The notes: a model not told the origin generated them from the letters alone. A stretch of 64,000 nucleotides of DNA from Cohnella sp. CFH 77786 (GCF_019400745.1 NZ_WJIB01000026.1:1-64000), one strand, 5' to 3'. Positions 41,061-50,780 are shown, counted from the stretch's first letter. Translations and numbers: made by a program.

Positions 41061-43289
41061 TCATGGGCTGCCCCTTCGGGGGTTTAGGCTGAAGAATTGC
41101 ATGTCACGAATCAGCTGCTCCTCCATTGACTTTGCGGACAGAGGCTTGCTATAGAGATAACCCTGTGCATGCCGGCAACCGTTTTGAAGCAGAAAGTCGT
41201 GCTGATGCCTCGTTTCAACCCCTTCCCCGATGACATCGAGCCCCAAGCTGGAAGCCAAAGAAATGATCATTCGGGTAATCGATTCGTCTTTCCTATCGCT
41301 CTGAAGATCGCGGATGAACGTCTGGTCAATCTTGAGAGCATTGACTTCAAACCTCTTCAAGTAATTTAACGAAGAATAACCGGTACCAAAGTCATCGACG
41401 GCTACATAGACGCCCATTTCATTCAACCGATGCAGGGTTTGGATGATCCGCTCTTCATGATCCATGAGCGCGCTTTCGGTAATTTCGATTTCCAGAAACC
41501 TGGGATGAAGGTCCGTCTCCATCAAAATCTCCTTCACCTTCGAAACGAACGACTCTTGCCTGAACTGCTGCGCGGACACGTTCACGGCGACGCGCAATGG
41601 CGGGTAACCCCGATCCTGCCATGCTTTATTTTGTCTGCATGCTTCCCGCATGACCCATTCACCCAGCGTAACGATAAATCCGGACTCTTCGGCCAGCGAT
41701 ATGAATTCGGACGGCGAAATCAGCCCTCTGACCGGGTGATTCCAGCGAATGAGCGCCTCCACGCTGTGAACTTCACCGCTGCACAATTCGATTCGCGGCT
41801 GGTAGTGAAGGAAGAACTGTTTTTCGAGTAGAGCGTTATGAAATTGAGTACGCAGCACGAATCTGTCGTACACGGCATCATTCCAGGAAGGATGGTAAAG
41901 CTTCACTTTATTTCTCCCCCCCGATTTGGCCTGGTACATGGCCGTATCGGCATGCTTCATCAATTCGCCGGCCGTTAAACCGTGATCCGGATACAAGCAT
42001 ACGCCGATGCTAAGGCCGATTCGGCACTCGTGCCCTCTGATCGAGAAGGGCTGATCGAAGCAATCCTTGATTTTCCCGGCCGCTTGAAAAGCCTCTGCCT
42101 CCGTAGCAATGTCTTGCACCAGCATCGCAAATTCGTCTCCCCCGATGCGGGAAAGAATTTGATTTTCCGACAAGCAGCCGTTCATCCGGCCAGCCGCTTC
42201 GACAAGAAGCTGGTCCCCGGCATCGTGACCGAGCGAATCGTTCACCCACTTGAACTGATCGAGATCGATGTACAGCAGAGCGGCCCTTCCGTTAATCGGA
42301 TGCTTGTTGTCCAGAAATTGCTGAAATTTGTCGGTAAAATAACTCCGATTGTACAATCCGGTGAGGGAGTCGTAATACGCCAGCTTCCGGATTTTCCGTT
42401 CGTTTTCTTTCCGTTCGATCGCAAGCGAAGTCAGATGGGTGAAGGATTCGATCGTTTCGGGCTCATATTCTCCAGGCTCCCCCCTGGTTTGGGAATAGAG
42501 CGCAAACACGGCAACCACTTCATGGTCAACCGACAAAATCGGATAGACATAACAAGACTTCAATCCGAACGCCATGACTGCCTGATTGAAAGCGGAATGT
42601 TCCCATGCGGCTTCGCGGCTCACGTCGGGAACGATGACCGGCTTTTTGGAGAATACTGCTTGTACGCTAGGATTATTTAATTGACGGAAAGGCCTGTTTA
42701 CCATCGCATCCTGATAGATGTCGGGGAAACCGGGCGAAGCCCCGTTCACGAACACTTGCCTTTCCTGATCCACGAGGAGAATCGAACAAGCGCGCCCCGA
42801 TAGTTGGGTGTTCGTGAGTTCCGCGATTTTCCATAGAATTTCCGATAACGGTTTACCAAGCGCAATCAGACTTAACACTTCGTTCTGCGTCCTCATGATT
42901 TCCACCGGCAGCTTCCGGTTCGTGACGTCGATCGATATTCCGTGAATGGATTTCATTCGTCCGTACGCGTCCGTTTCCGGTCTGACTTGCGTCTGAATCC
43001 ACCGCAGTTCTCCGGTTTGCGGGTGAATGATCCGGTATTCGACCGTCTGTTGAGTCCCGCCGTAGATTTTCTCAGCCGTCATCATCGAGTCGTGCGGATG
43101 TACGATGTGGACAAAGCTGCTGAGCTGGAACGCGTCCTCCTGTGAAATCCCGAAAACTCTTCCGCAGCCCTCCGAAATATATAACAACCGTCTTGTCTCA
43201 TAATCACGGGCCCAGAGAACGATGTCCAGACGGCTGATCGTTTCATGCAACAGGCGGCTGTCTTGGGGAAAGTTCATGCCGGTTTCCAT
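41061..43289 (-). CDS. PAS-GAF-GGDEF-EAL c-di-GMP protein
   Basis: About 742 residues from ATG 43289 (AAAGGAG upstream). A PAS domain with PAC motif is at about 10-120 (YISEGCGRVFGISQEDAF), GAF at about 125-285, GGDEF at about 295-460 with RIGGDEFAML, and EAL at about 470-725 with VEALIRWNHP and DDFGTGYSSLNYL. Both catalytic signatures are intact, so it may be bifunctional or switch with the ligand bound by PAS/GAF. It is cytosolic. 55 bases separate it from the LuxR-HTH gene upstream. Confidence 0.92.
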   Translation of the reverse strand: METGMNFPQDSRLLHETISRLDIVLWARDYETRRLLYISEGCGRVFGISQEDAFQLSSFVHIVHPHDSMMTAEKIYGGTQQTVEYRIIHPQTGELRWIQTQVRPETDAYGRMKSIHGISIDVTNRKLPVEIMRTQNEVLSLIALGKPLSEILWKIAELTNTQLSGRACSILLVDQERQVFVNGASPGFPDIYQDAMVNRPFRQLNNPSVQAVFSKKPVIVPDVSREAAWEHSAFNQAVMAFGLKSCYVYPILSVDHEVVAVFALYSQTRGEPGEYEPETIESFTHLTSLAIERKENERKIRKLAYYDSLTGLYNRSYFTDKFQQFLDNKHPINGRAALLYIDLDQFKWVNDSLGHDAGDQLLVEAAGRMNGCLSENQILSRIGGDEFAMLVQDIATEAEAFQAAGKIKDCFDQPFSIRGHECRIGLSIGVCLYPDHGLTAGELMKHADTAMYQAKSGGRNKVKLYHPSWNDAVYDRFVLRTQFHNALLEKQFFLHYQPRIELCSGEVHSVEALIRWNHPVRGLISPSEFISLAEESGFIVTLGEWVMREACRQNKAWQDRGYPPLRVAVNVSAQQFRQESFVSKVKEILMETDLHPRFLEIEITESALMDHEERIIQTLHRLNEMGVYVAVDDFGTGYSSLNYLKRFEVNALKIDQTFIRDLQSDRKDESITRMIISLASSLGLDVIGEGVETRHQHDFLLQNGCRHAQGYLYSKPLSAKSMEEQLIRDMQFFSLNPRRGSP

Positions 43290-43344
43290 GGAAATTCTCC
43301 TTTGCACCTTCCGCTTGGCGAACGTTTACTCGCTTGGAATCGCG

Positions 43345-43668
43345 CTATCTCTCCAGTCCGTGATGCTGAAACAGGTCTCGGTTCAAATTGATGAAGAGCA
43401 AGGAAAAAAGCTTGCGTATGGAACTGGTACCCACTTTTTTCATCATGTTGGAGATGTGGATTTTGACCGTTTTCTCGCTGATCACGCATCGATCGGCGAT
43501 TTCACGGTTCGTGCATCCATTAATCATGATCAAGGCAAGAATTTCGGACTCGCGCTTCGTGAGCCGGTATTTCACCGAAAACCGATTCATTGCGTGCTCC
43601 AGATGCGTGATCGGCAAGCTCCCGGACATTTCTTCACCCCGCTTCCCGGCAAACAACAAACTTCCCAT
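43345..43668 (-). CDS. small LuxR/GerE-type HTH protein
   Basis: About 107 residues from ATG 43668 (GAGGGG 8 bases upstream). It contains only a LuxR_C HTH: YRLTKRESEILALIMINGCTNREIADRCVISEKTVKIHISNMMKKVGTSS. No receiver or ligand domain is present. It may be a DNA-binding regulator in the GerE style, linked to the CheY at 43729. Target genes are unknown. The neighbours are CheY upstream and the PAS-GAF-GGDEF-EAL gene downstream, all minus strand. Confidence 0.85.
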   Translation of the reverse strand: MGSLLFAGKRGEEMSGSLPITHLEHAMNRFSVKYRLTKRESEILALIMINGCTNREIADRCVISEKTVKIHISNMMKKVGTSSIRKLFSLLFINLNRDLFQHHGLER

Positions 43669-43728
43669 CCTCAACACCCCTCATATCCTTCGAATTTGAG
43701 CGCCTTTCGGCAACGCCTTCCATCCCGT

Positions 43729-44088
43729 TTATCCCAAAACCCTCTTCACCGCTTCGAGCACCCTTTCCGGTTGGAACGGCTTTACGACAAAATCCCTTGC
43801 TCCCGCCTGAATGGCTTGGACGACCATTCCTTGCTGTCCCATCGCGGAACACATGATGATCTTCGCGTTCGGGAACTCTTGCTTGATTTGTCGGACAGCC
43901 TCGATACCTTCCATGATCGGCATCGTGATATCCATCGTCACCAGGTCGGGATTCAATTTGCGGTATTGCTCAACCGCTTCCACGCCGTTTTCCGCTTCGC
44001 CGACCACCTCGTGCCCGCCTTTGGAGAGCATATCCTTCAGCGTCATTCTCATGAACGCAGCGTCGTCAACCACTAATATTTTCGCCAT
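43729..44088 (-). CDS. CheY-type single-domain response regulator
   Basis: 119 residues, a receiver domain only. Phosphoacceptor Asp53 (VTMDITMP), acidic pair Asp8/Asp9, a switch residue in CSAMGQQ and Lys103 (VVKPF). Very similar in style to Bacillus CheY and to the second copy at 49893. It could relay phosphate from CheA (54036) to a motor or to the c-di-GMP proteins around it. The assignment to the receiver family is certain; the partner is inferred. Confidence 0.9.
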   Translation of the reverse strand: MAKILVVDDAAFMRMTLKDMLSKGGHEVVGEAENGVEAVEQYRKLNPDLVTMDITMPIMEGIEAVRQIKQEFPNAKIIMCSAMGQQGMVVQAIQAGARDFVVKPFQPERVLEAVKRVLG

Positions 44089-44227
44089 TTGTCCGGTCCA
44101 TCCTTCTCTTGAGGTTATCGTTCAACGGTTCCTCTTCTGTTTCCATCGACTTCATACAACCATTGCCCCGCTTCTTCCAAGCTGCCGAAAAATCCGGACG
44201 CGATCGAAATCCCCCCGTCGGATACCG

Positions 44228-44347
44228 TTACCGAATGGCAGAACGGTTAGGCCTCTTCCGATTCCGCGAATGGATGTCCGCTTCCATATAGACCAACATC
44301 AGAACGGGAACAAAAATGAACAATAAGGGCAGGATCAGGCCGCTCAC
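44228..44347 (-). CDS. possible 39-residue single-span membrane peptide
   Basis: A GTG start at 44347 (GGGGAG 9 bases upstream) opens a 39-codon frame with one strongly hydrophobic run (LILPLLFIFVPVLMLVYM) and a basic tail (NRKRPNRSAIR). It lies 31 bases after the GGDEF-EAL gene at 44379. After its stop, 44119-44227 is stop-free in another frame with coding-like composition but no start, so the pair may be a frameshifted small gene. Confidence 0.38.
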   Translation of the reverse strand: MSGLILPLLFIFVPVLMLVYMEADIHSRNRKRPNRSAIR

Positions 44348-44378
44348 CCGGACACGCTCCCCTTCCTCTGGATGGTTA

Positions 44379-46793
44379 TCACGCCGTGTGGTCTCCCTTA
44401 GCCGAAGTCTGATCAGCTGCTGCAAACGCTTGACGCGCGGCCAGCCATTCGTTCAAGGCCTCGGCGGGCATCGGGGCTCCGAACAAATAACCTTGAACCT
44501 GGTGGCACCGGAACCGTTTGAGCAGCCGAAGCTGCTCCTCCGTCTCCACCCCTTCCGCGAGGACCTCCATCTCCAGGCGGCGGGACAAGTTCATGATCAT
44601 GCGGACGACCGCCGCATCCTTGCGGTCCTTCCCGATATCCCGGATGAGCGATTTGTCGAGCTTCACCGTCCGGAACGGAAGCCGGTTCAGCATGGCGAGC
44701 GAGGAGTAGCCGGTTCCGAAATCGTCGATGGCGAGCGAAACGCCAAGCCGCTTCATTTCATGAATGACGGCGAGCGCCTGGTCCAGTTGTTCGATCGCGG
44801 CGCTTTCCGTAATTTCCAGACACAGATTGCCTGCCGGGAAATCGTATGCGGAGAGGATTTCCTTCAGACGGCCTACCAGATCCGGATCGCGGAACTGTCT
44901 GGCCGACAGATTGACGGACAGCTTCAGGTCTGCATGTCCCGCTTCCATCCACCGCTTGCCTTGTTTGACAGCCGCGCGGAGAACCCATTCTCCGATCGGG
45001 ACGATCGCTCCCGTCTCTTCGGCGACCGGAATGAAATCGGCCGGCGAAACCGCGCCCAGGTGCGGAGAAAACCAGCGCAGCAGCGCTTCGGCCCCGACAA
45101 TCCGGCCTGTCCGCACATCGACTTGCGGTTGATAATGCAGCGTGAATTCTTGCTCCTCCAGCGCGCTTCGCAGCCCGTTGACCAGCACAAGCGCTTTTTG
45201 CGCGGTCTCCCGCTGTTCCGGCCTATACTTCCGGTACTGATCCCGGCCTTCCCGCTTGGAGCGGTACATGGCCGTATCTGCGTTGCGGATCAGCGTTTCG
45301 GCGTCGGTTCCGTCCCTGGGCGCGATGCTGATGCCGATGCTAGCCGTGACCTGGAGCGATTGATCCATGAGGTCGTAAGGGTGTCTCAGCTTGTTGATCA
45401 AATCCAGCGACAACGCGTCGGCCTCGTATTCCGTCTGGATATCGGGAAGCAGCACGCCGAACTCGTCTCCACCCAAGCGGGCGACGCAGCCGTACTTCGG
45501 CACCGCCTTCTGCAGCCGCTCCGCCGCCTTCAGCAGCAATTCGTCGCCCGCAAAGTGGCCGAGCGTATCGTTGATCCACTTGAACTGGTCCAGATCGATG
45601 AGAAGCACGGCATGATAGCCGGGCCGACCGAGCATCTGCGTCAGTTTTTCATAGAATTGTCTCCGGTTGGCCAGTCTGGTGAGCGGATCGTGATAGGCCA
45701 GCAGAGTCAATTTTTGTTCATATTCCTTCCGGGAGGTGATGTCCTTGACGATGACGAAGGAACCGATTTGACCTTCCGTTTCGAAGAAATGCACTTGGGC
45801 GTCGATATCGTAAGAGCGGTTCTGCCTGTTGACGAAACGAAGATCCATGTGCAAGGGCACGCTGCCCGTTCTTGCCCGCTGGATCTGCCCGCCTTGCGGC
45901 AAGCTGCCTTCCAAATGCACAAATTCCGTGTAAGAAGCGCCCTGCCAGCTCCCGTCGTTCTTATCCTCGATGCCGATCATTCGCAAGAAAGCCGGGTTCG
46001 CGTCCACGAAACGCCAAGCTTCGTCAAAAATGACAATGCCGTCTTCGGTTTCCCGGAACAACAGCTTGTACCTCTTTTCCGGCGCAGACAGGAAATCGTA
46101 ATGAACCATGGCATATCGAATCGCCCCGCAGAAGAACAGATTTCCGTAGGAAGTGATCAAATCGATCTGAAGATAGTCGTTTTGCCAGAATGCCCGCGCC
46201 CCATAAAGCTGCCAGAGTGCGACCCAGAGCATCAAGGCGATGGTCGTGTTGATGAAGAGGAAAACTCTCGCCCTCTCCTGGGACAACCAAGGGGTGATCT
46301 TCAGCCTTCGGCTGGCGGACCCCAGGTGAAAGAAAAATAAAACAAACGAATAAGCGACGGAGACGAGCAGAAGAAGGACAAGCGCTTCGCTGCGCTCCAC
46401 CGTTCTCCAGACCGCACCCTGATGAACCTCGACGTAGAACCAGGGCCGTCCGAACGCCAGGGCGCCGATTCCTGCAATCTGCAGTAGCGCGCCGATATGG
46501 AACCAGACGGGCCGGACCGATGAACGGGTCATTTTCTGAATAAAGTAAATGCCTGCGGTCATATTCAGCAATCCGGAGCCGGTTTTGACGTAAAGATGCA
46601 TGTCCGGGGCATACTCGATCGGCAAGGTCTGCACGAGAATGTCGCCCAGAAAGAAGACGGCGTTGGTGAGCAACATCGCCGCCGAGTAGCGATAAAGCGC
46701 GCTGCCGGTATTCCTCCGGTATATTTCCGCCGCTCCGGCAATGAGTATCAGGAACGGAGTATAAAAGAAGACCAGCAGCAGCAAAACTTTCAT
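44379..46793 (-). CDS. membrane PAS-GGDEF-EAL c-di-GMP protein (7TM-type sensor)
   Basis: 804 residues. The N-terminal 225 residues hold about seven membrane segments of the histidine-kinase N-terminal 7TM type. PAS is at about 230-345, GGDEF at about 360-520 (RLGGDEFGVLLPD), and EAL at about 530-780 (GAEALLRWFSPH, DDFGTGYSSLAML). Both active-site motifs are intact. It is a tandem paralogue of the protein encoded just upstream at 46820, which shares the same N-terminal layout. Membrane-bound ligand sensing with c-di-GMP turnover is the likely role. Confidence 0.92.
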   Translation of the reverse strand: MKVLLLLVFFYTPFLILIAGAAEIYRRNTGSALYRYSAAMLLTNAVFFLGDILVQTLPIEYAPDMHLYVKTGSGLLNMTAGIYFIQKMTRSSVRPVWFHIGALLQIAGIGALAFGRPWFYVEVHQGAVWRTVERSEALVLLLLVSVAYSFVLFFFHLGSASRRLKITPWLSQERARVFLFINTTIALMLWVALWQLYGARAFWQNDYLQIDLITSYGNLFFCGAIRYAMVHYDFLSAPEKRYKLLFRETEDGIVIFDEAWRFVDANPAFLRMIGIEDKNDGSWQGASYTEFVHLEGSLPQGGQIQRARTGSVPLHMDLRFVNRQNRSYDIDAQVHFFETEGQIGSFVIVKDITSRKEYEQKLTLLAYHDPLTRLANRRQFYEKLTQMLGRPGYHAVLLIDLDQFKWINDTLGHFAGDELLLKAAERLQKAVPKYGCVARLGGDEFGVLLPDIQTEYEADALSLDLINKLRHPYDLMDQSLQVTASIGISIAPRDGTDAETLIRNADTAMYRSKREGRDQYRKYRPEQRETAQKALVLVNGLRSALEEQEFTLHYQPQVDVRTGRIVGAEALLRWFSPHLGAVSPADFIPVAEETGAIVPIGEWVLRAAVKQGKRWMEAGHADLKLSVNLSARQFRDPDLVGRLKEILSAYDFPAGNLCLEITESAAIEQLDQALAVIHEMKRLGVSLAIDDFGTGYSSLAMLNRLPFRTVKLDKSLIRDIGKDRKDAAVVRMIMNLSRRLEMEVLAEGVETEEQLRLLKRFRCHQVQGYLFGAPMPAEALNEWLAARQAFAAADQTSAKGDHTA

Positions 46794-46819
46794 TCTCAGT
46801 CAACTCCAATACGCATGGT

Positions 46820-49753
46820 TTACCAAACGATACGATAAGTGCAACTGGATCCGTTCCGTTTGCGGCAGCCGTTGACGTCGTGAACGATGCGGACCTGCGA
46901 AGCGGGCTCTTTGAATTTGCCGGCCATCGCCTCGATAATGCCGAGATCGAAGTCGCAAGGGTATGGATTATCGCATACCATGACGCCCGAGCGGTCCGAG
47001 GTTGCGGCGAACAGGTAATGGCCGATTTGTCCGGTTTGCACGCCCCGATGGTTCATGTAGTATGCCTTGTCGATGGAGGCGAGCGCGCCTACGAGATTGC
47101 CGATGTCCGGCGGGAATACCGCGGTTTCCGGAATTTCCCGACCAATCCGGTGGAGCGCTTCCGTTCCCAATTGTTCCGAAATGCCCCCCAATACCGCCAA
47201 AAAATCCGGGAGCGGATACCATCCGTTCGGCTCGGGCCGGCCAAATCCGCCTTCTTCCAGGAATCGAAGCACCACGGGCCGGTACCTCCCGGCGCCGTTT
47301 AGAAAAGACATTACGGCTCCTCCGCAAATCTCGATTCCCCGGTACCTCTGATATCTGAATTCCGCCTTCGTTTCATGCCTGCTCAACCGTTCACTGAAGC
47401 GATCGGCGGACATCGGCCGTCCGAGCAAATAGCCTTGCGCCGCATGGCAACCGAATCGCCTCAGCAGCTCCATCTGCCATTCCGTCTCCACGCCTTCGGC
47501 CAACACTTTCATCCCCTTGTTGCCGGACAATTTCACGATCGTTTGAATGATATCGACGTCATTGAGGTTTCTCTCAATGTTGCGGATCAGCGACTTGTCG
47601 ATCTTGATCGTGTGAAACGGAAATTGACTGAGCATCCCTATGGACGAGTAGCCGATTCCGAAATCGTCGAGCGCCAGCGTTACGCCAAGCCCGACGATTT
47701 CCCGGCAAATATGGAGAGACTGCTCCATGTCCTCTATCGCCGAAGTTTCCGTAAGCTCAAGGCAGAGATTGCAGGAAGGAAATTGCTCCTCTTCTAGAAT
47801 CTCCGCCAGTCGCCCCGCAAACTGCCGATCCTTCAGTTGGCGGGCGGAAACGTTAACCGAAACTACCAGACCGGCATGACCCGCTTCCATCCACCGTTTG
47901 CCCTGCCGGATGGCGGAACGAAGCACCCAGTCGCCGATCGGGACGATCGTGCCGTTCTCCTCCGCGGCGGGAATGAATTCGCCCGGAGATACCGCCCCCC
48001 ATTCGGCCGAATGCCAGCGGATCAGCGCTTCCGCTCCGATCGTCCGACCGGTTTGCAGATCGAATTGCGGCTGATACTGAAGGGTGAACTCTTCCCGCTC
48101 CAGCGCGGTTCGAAGCCCGTTCACCAGCATGAGCGACCGTTGGGATTCGGCTATCAGCTCGGGCCTGAATGTCCCGTATCCGTCGCGTCCCGCTTTCTTC
48201 GCGCTGTACATCGCGGAGTCGGCATTGCGCATCAGTTCTTCCGCATCCCGTCCGTCCTTCGGCGCCAGGCTCAGGCCGACGCTGGCTGTAACCTGAAAGG
48301 TGCGGCCGCTGACGGGGAAAGGATTCCGCAGCGCCGCCACCACCTCCCTCGCAAGCCCCTCCGCCTCGCATTCCGAGGACAGATTCGGAATCAGCACCGC
48401 GAATTCGTCGCCGCCGAGCCGGGCTAATATCGCCTCCGCCGGGACGGCTTCCTTCAGCCGCTCCGCGACCGAACGCAGCAGCTCGTCTCCAGCGTGGTGG
48501 CCCAGCGTGTCGTTGATCCACTTGAACTGATCCAGGTCGATCAGCAGGACGGCAAGGCGTTCCTCTGTCCTGCGAAGCCGTTCCAGCTCTCCGGCCAGAT
48601 TCTCGTAGAACCATCTCCGGTTGCCAAGATGGGTAAGCGGATCGTGATAGGCGAGAAAGGCCAGGTTTTGTTCATAGGCCGTTTGCCCGGTCACATCCTG
48701 GATGATGGCGAATGCCAGCATTTGCCCTTCCATTTCGAAGTAGTCGATGGATTTCTCAACGATAAAGCGCTCGTCGAGACGGTTGACCATCACCCCCTTC
48801 AGCTGCAGCGACCGTTTCTCCCGGAAGCCCTGACTCATTAGGCTTATATTGTCTCCTCCGTCGTCAAAAGCGGCGAAATCCGCTATCCTCTTCTTCTTCC
48901 AGCTGCTGCAATCGCTCGGATTCGCAACTCCCAACAACCGCAAATAAGCGGGATTGGCATCCAGCAGCTCGCCTTGATCGTTGAAAATCGAAACGCCGAT
49001 CGGAGATTTCCCGAACAGAATCTCGTACCGCCTGCCGGTCGAGGACAAGAAACCGTAATGGAGCATCGCATACCGCATGGCCCAACAGATGATCAGGACC
49101 GGGTAAACGGAGAGAACCTCGTACGACAGGTATGGATGATCCGGACCCAGCGGCTTGAGAATGAATTGGCAAACCGCGGTTAGCGCCAAGGCGATCGCGT
49201 TCGCCGCAAGGAAGAACCGCACGCGCCTCCTCTGCCCGACAAGCCAGGGCTCGGATTTCAGTTTTCGAAGAGCTTGGCTCATCCGGATGAAATAAAGGAC
49301 GACGGAGTAAAGCGTGAAGAACAGCAAGAGAACGTCTAATCCATCGCTTTTCACTTCGGTTCGCCATACCGGTCCGGGAAACACCGATATCCCGAACCGG
49401 GGCGATCCCGAATACAGAAAGCCGAGTCCCGTCGCCGGGAGCAGCGACAGGAGATGAAGAACCGCGGGCCGGACCCGGGATCGGGTGAACAAGTGCACGA
49501 AATAAAGGCTGGCCGTCAAGGATACAAGGATAGCGGTATAGGTGAAATATCGCCCGAAGAGCGGCGCAAGCTCCATCGGCAGCGTTTGTTCAAGGAATAA
49601 TCCCATAATCATGCAGCTGAAGGCAAAAACGGTTAGCGCCGTCCAGCGGTTCAGAGCGCTGCCGGGGTTGCGCGAATAAATCTCCGCCGTCATCCAGAAG
49701 AGGAATAAGGCCGGGACAAGCAGCATGATATGGGGCAGCAGCTGGACGTTCAT
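46820..49753 (-). CDS. membrane PAS-GGDEF-EAL protein with extra C-terminal domain
   Basis: About 977 residues from ATG 49753, which has GAGGTG 6 bases upstream. Seven membrane segments (to about 225), PAS (about 235-345), GGDEF (about 365-525, RLGGDEFAVL) and EAL (about 535-785, GAEALIRWHS) are all intact. After the EAL domain some 180 further residues form a separate domain absent from the paralogue at 44379. It includes YPLPDFLAVLGGISEQLG and ends with a Cys-containing NGCRKRNGSSCTYRIVW. That tail recalls V4R/HNOB-like small-molecule sensors, but I cannot assign it firmly. Confidence 0.9.
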   Translation of the reverse strand: MNVQLLPHIMLLVPALFLFWMTAEIYSRNPGSALNRWTALTVFAFSCMIMGLFLEQTLPMELAPLFGRYFTYTAILVSLTASLYFVHLFTRSRVRPAVLHLLSLLPATGLGFLYSGSPRFGISVFPGPVWRTEVKSDGLDVLLLFFTLYSVVLYFIRMSQALRKLKSEPWLVGQRRRVRFFLAANAIALALTAVCQFILKPLGPDHPYLSYEVLSVYPVLIICWAMRYAMLHYGFLSSTGRRYEILFGKSPIGVSIFNDQGELLDANPAYLRLLGVANPSDCSSWKKKRIADFAAFDDGGDNISLMSQGFREKRSLQLKGVMVNRLDERFIVEKSIDYFEMEGQMLAFAIIQDVTGQTAYEQNLAFLAYHDPLTHLGNRRWFYENLAGELERLRRTEERLAVLLIDLDQFKWINDTLGHHAGDELLRSVAERLKEAVPAEAILARLGGDEFAVLIPNLSSECEAEGLAREVVAALRNPFPVSGRTFQVTASVGLSLAPKDGRDAEELMRNADSAMYSAKKAGRDGYGTFRPELIAESQRSLMLVNGLRTALEREEFTLQYQPQFDLQTGRTIGAEALIRWHSAEWGAVSPGEFIPAAEENGTIVPIGDWVLRSAIRQGKRWMEAGHAGLVVSVNVSARQLKDRQFAGRLAEILEEEQFPSCNLCLELTETSAIEDMEQSLHICREIVGLGVTLALDDFGIGYSSIGMLSQFPFHTIKIDKSLIRNIERNLNDVDIIQTIVKLSGNKGMKVLAEGVETEWQMELLRRFGCHAAQGYLLGRPMSADRFSERLSRHETKAEFRYQRYRGIEICGGAVMSFLNGAGRYRPVVLRFLEEGGFGRPEPNGWYPLPDFLAVLGGISEQLGTEALHRIGREIPETAVFPPDIGNLVGALASIDKAYYMNHRGVQTGQIGHYLFAATSDRSGVMVCDNPYPCDFDLGIIEAMAGKFKEPASQVRIVHDVNGCRKRNGSSCTYRIVW

Positions 49754-49860
49754 CCGGGTCACCTCGCTTTCGACCGTCCATAGATTAGACCTAGTGTACT
49801 GCTCTGAATTCCTTCAGACTTATAATCGTAGCATTATTCGACATAAATAACGAAAAAAAT

Positions 49861-49878
49861 CGGGGACTTTCGTCCCCG
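49861..49878 (-). terminator. rho-independent terminator after cheY
   Basis: Perfect 7-bp stem CGGGGAC / GTCCCCG with loop TTTC, followed on the minus strand by A and then seven T residues. It ends the chemosensory transcript (56539 to 49893) and separates it from the GGDEF-EAL genes. Confidence 0.88.
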
Positions 49879-49892
49879 GACAATCGTTCAAG

Positions 49893-50249
49893 TCATTTTG
49901 CCGCACGGGATACCGCCTTCAAAAACCGTTCCTCTTCCACGGGCTTGACCACGAAATCGTAAGCACCGGCGAGAATCGCCGCTCTCACCATCGGTTCCTG
50001 CCCCATGGCGGAAGTCATCAGAATCTTCGCTTTCGGATCCTTGGCCCGTATCTCGCCGACCGCTTCGATTCCGTCTTTGGCCGGCATGGTGATATCCATC
50101 GTCACCAGATCCGGCTTGAGCTCGAAGTACTTGGCCACCGCATCGTTGCCGTCCACCGCTTCTCCGGCTACTTCATATCCCGCGGTTTCAAGAATTTTCC
50201 GAAGCATCATCCGCATAAAAGCGGCATCATCTACGATCAGCACTCTCAT
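49893..50249 (-). CDS. cheY: CheY chemotaxis response regulator
   Basis: 118 residues. The receiver domain has Asp7/Asp8, phospho-Asp52 (VTMDITMP), TSAMGQ and Lys102 (VVKPV). As last gene of the cheW-cheA-mcp-mcp-cheX-cheY run it is the natural partner of the CheA at 54036; CheX 21 bases upstream would dephosphorylate it. Output could be the flagellar switch or, given the neighbours, c-di-GMP enzymes. Confidence 0.9.
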   Translation of the reverse strand: MRVLIVDDAAFMRMMLRKILETAGYEVAGEAVDGNDAVAKYFELKPDLVTMDITMPAKDGIEAVGEIRAKDPKAKILMTSAMGQEPMVRAAILAGAYDFVVKPVEEERFLKAVSRAAK

Positions 50250-50270
50250 GTCCGTATCCGCTCTCCTTTC

Positions 50271-50750
50271 TTACCCTTCGTTTCTCCCGGCTTCAAGGGC
50301 CAGATTCATTTCCATTCCGTCCATTCCTTCCAGATGAATCGGGATCGAAACGACGTTCATTTTCACCGCCGACACTTCCATTCCGCTCCCTGCAACCAAG
50401 GTAGGAGGAGTAATGTCGAGCGATAGCCCTTCCTTCGAATAAAGAGCAATCGCAGCGTTGCCGCAGATCATATTGCCCAGCTCGGATACGGCGCTTTGAG
50501 CCATGGCATCGAATTCGGCGATGGCGGCTCCTCCCATCATGACCGATGCGATATTCATAGCGGCGGCTGTCGACATTCCCAGATAGACTTGTCCGCGAAG
50601 ATCTCCGGTCACTCCTATGACCGTCAGGATCTCATTGCCTGTGAAAGCCGTTTCCCGTTTAGAAGGACTGCCGATTTGGGGTGACAACTGGAACATGCCG
50701 AATACGTTATTTGCCGATTCCTGAAAAGGTTTCAGGTGCCATTCTTCCAT
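50271..50750 (-). CDS. cheX: CheX-type CheY-P phosphatase
   Basis: About 159 residues from ATG 50750; AAGGAG lies 9 bases upstream, while an earlier ATG sits on the ribosome site itself. A single CheX/CheC-fold domain with the phosphatase signature Glu90-x-x-Asn93 (SELGNMICGNAA). CheX enzymes reset signalling by hydrolysing CheY-P. It is directly upstream of cheY and downstream of the chemoreceptors. Confidence 0.88.
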   Translation of the reverse strand: MEEWHLKPFQESANNVFGMFQLSPQIGSPSKRETAFTGNEILTVIGVTGDLRGQVYLGMSTAAAMNIASVMMGGAAIAEFDAMAQSAVSELGNMICGNAAIALYSKEGLSLDITPPTLVAGSGMEVSAVKMNVVSIPIHLEGMDGMEMNLALEAGRNEG

Positions 50751-50780
50751 AGAGAACATCTCCTTGTATGGGATACATCT

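Noticed and set aside
43729..44088. Treating this CheY as part of the cheA operon
   Set aside because: A strong terminator at 49861 and the GGDEF-EAL genes separate it from the cheW-cheA run, so cotranscription is unlikely.
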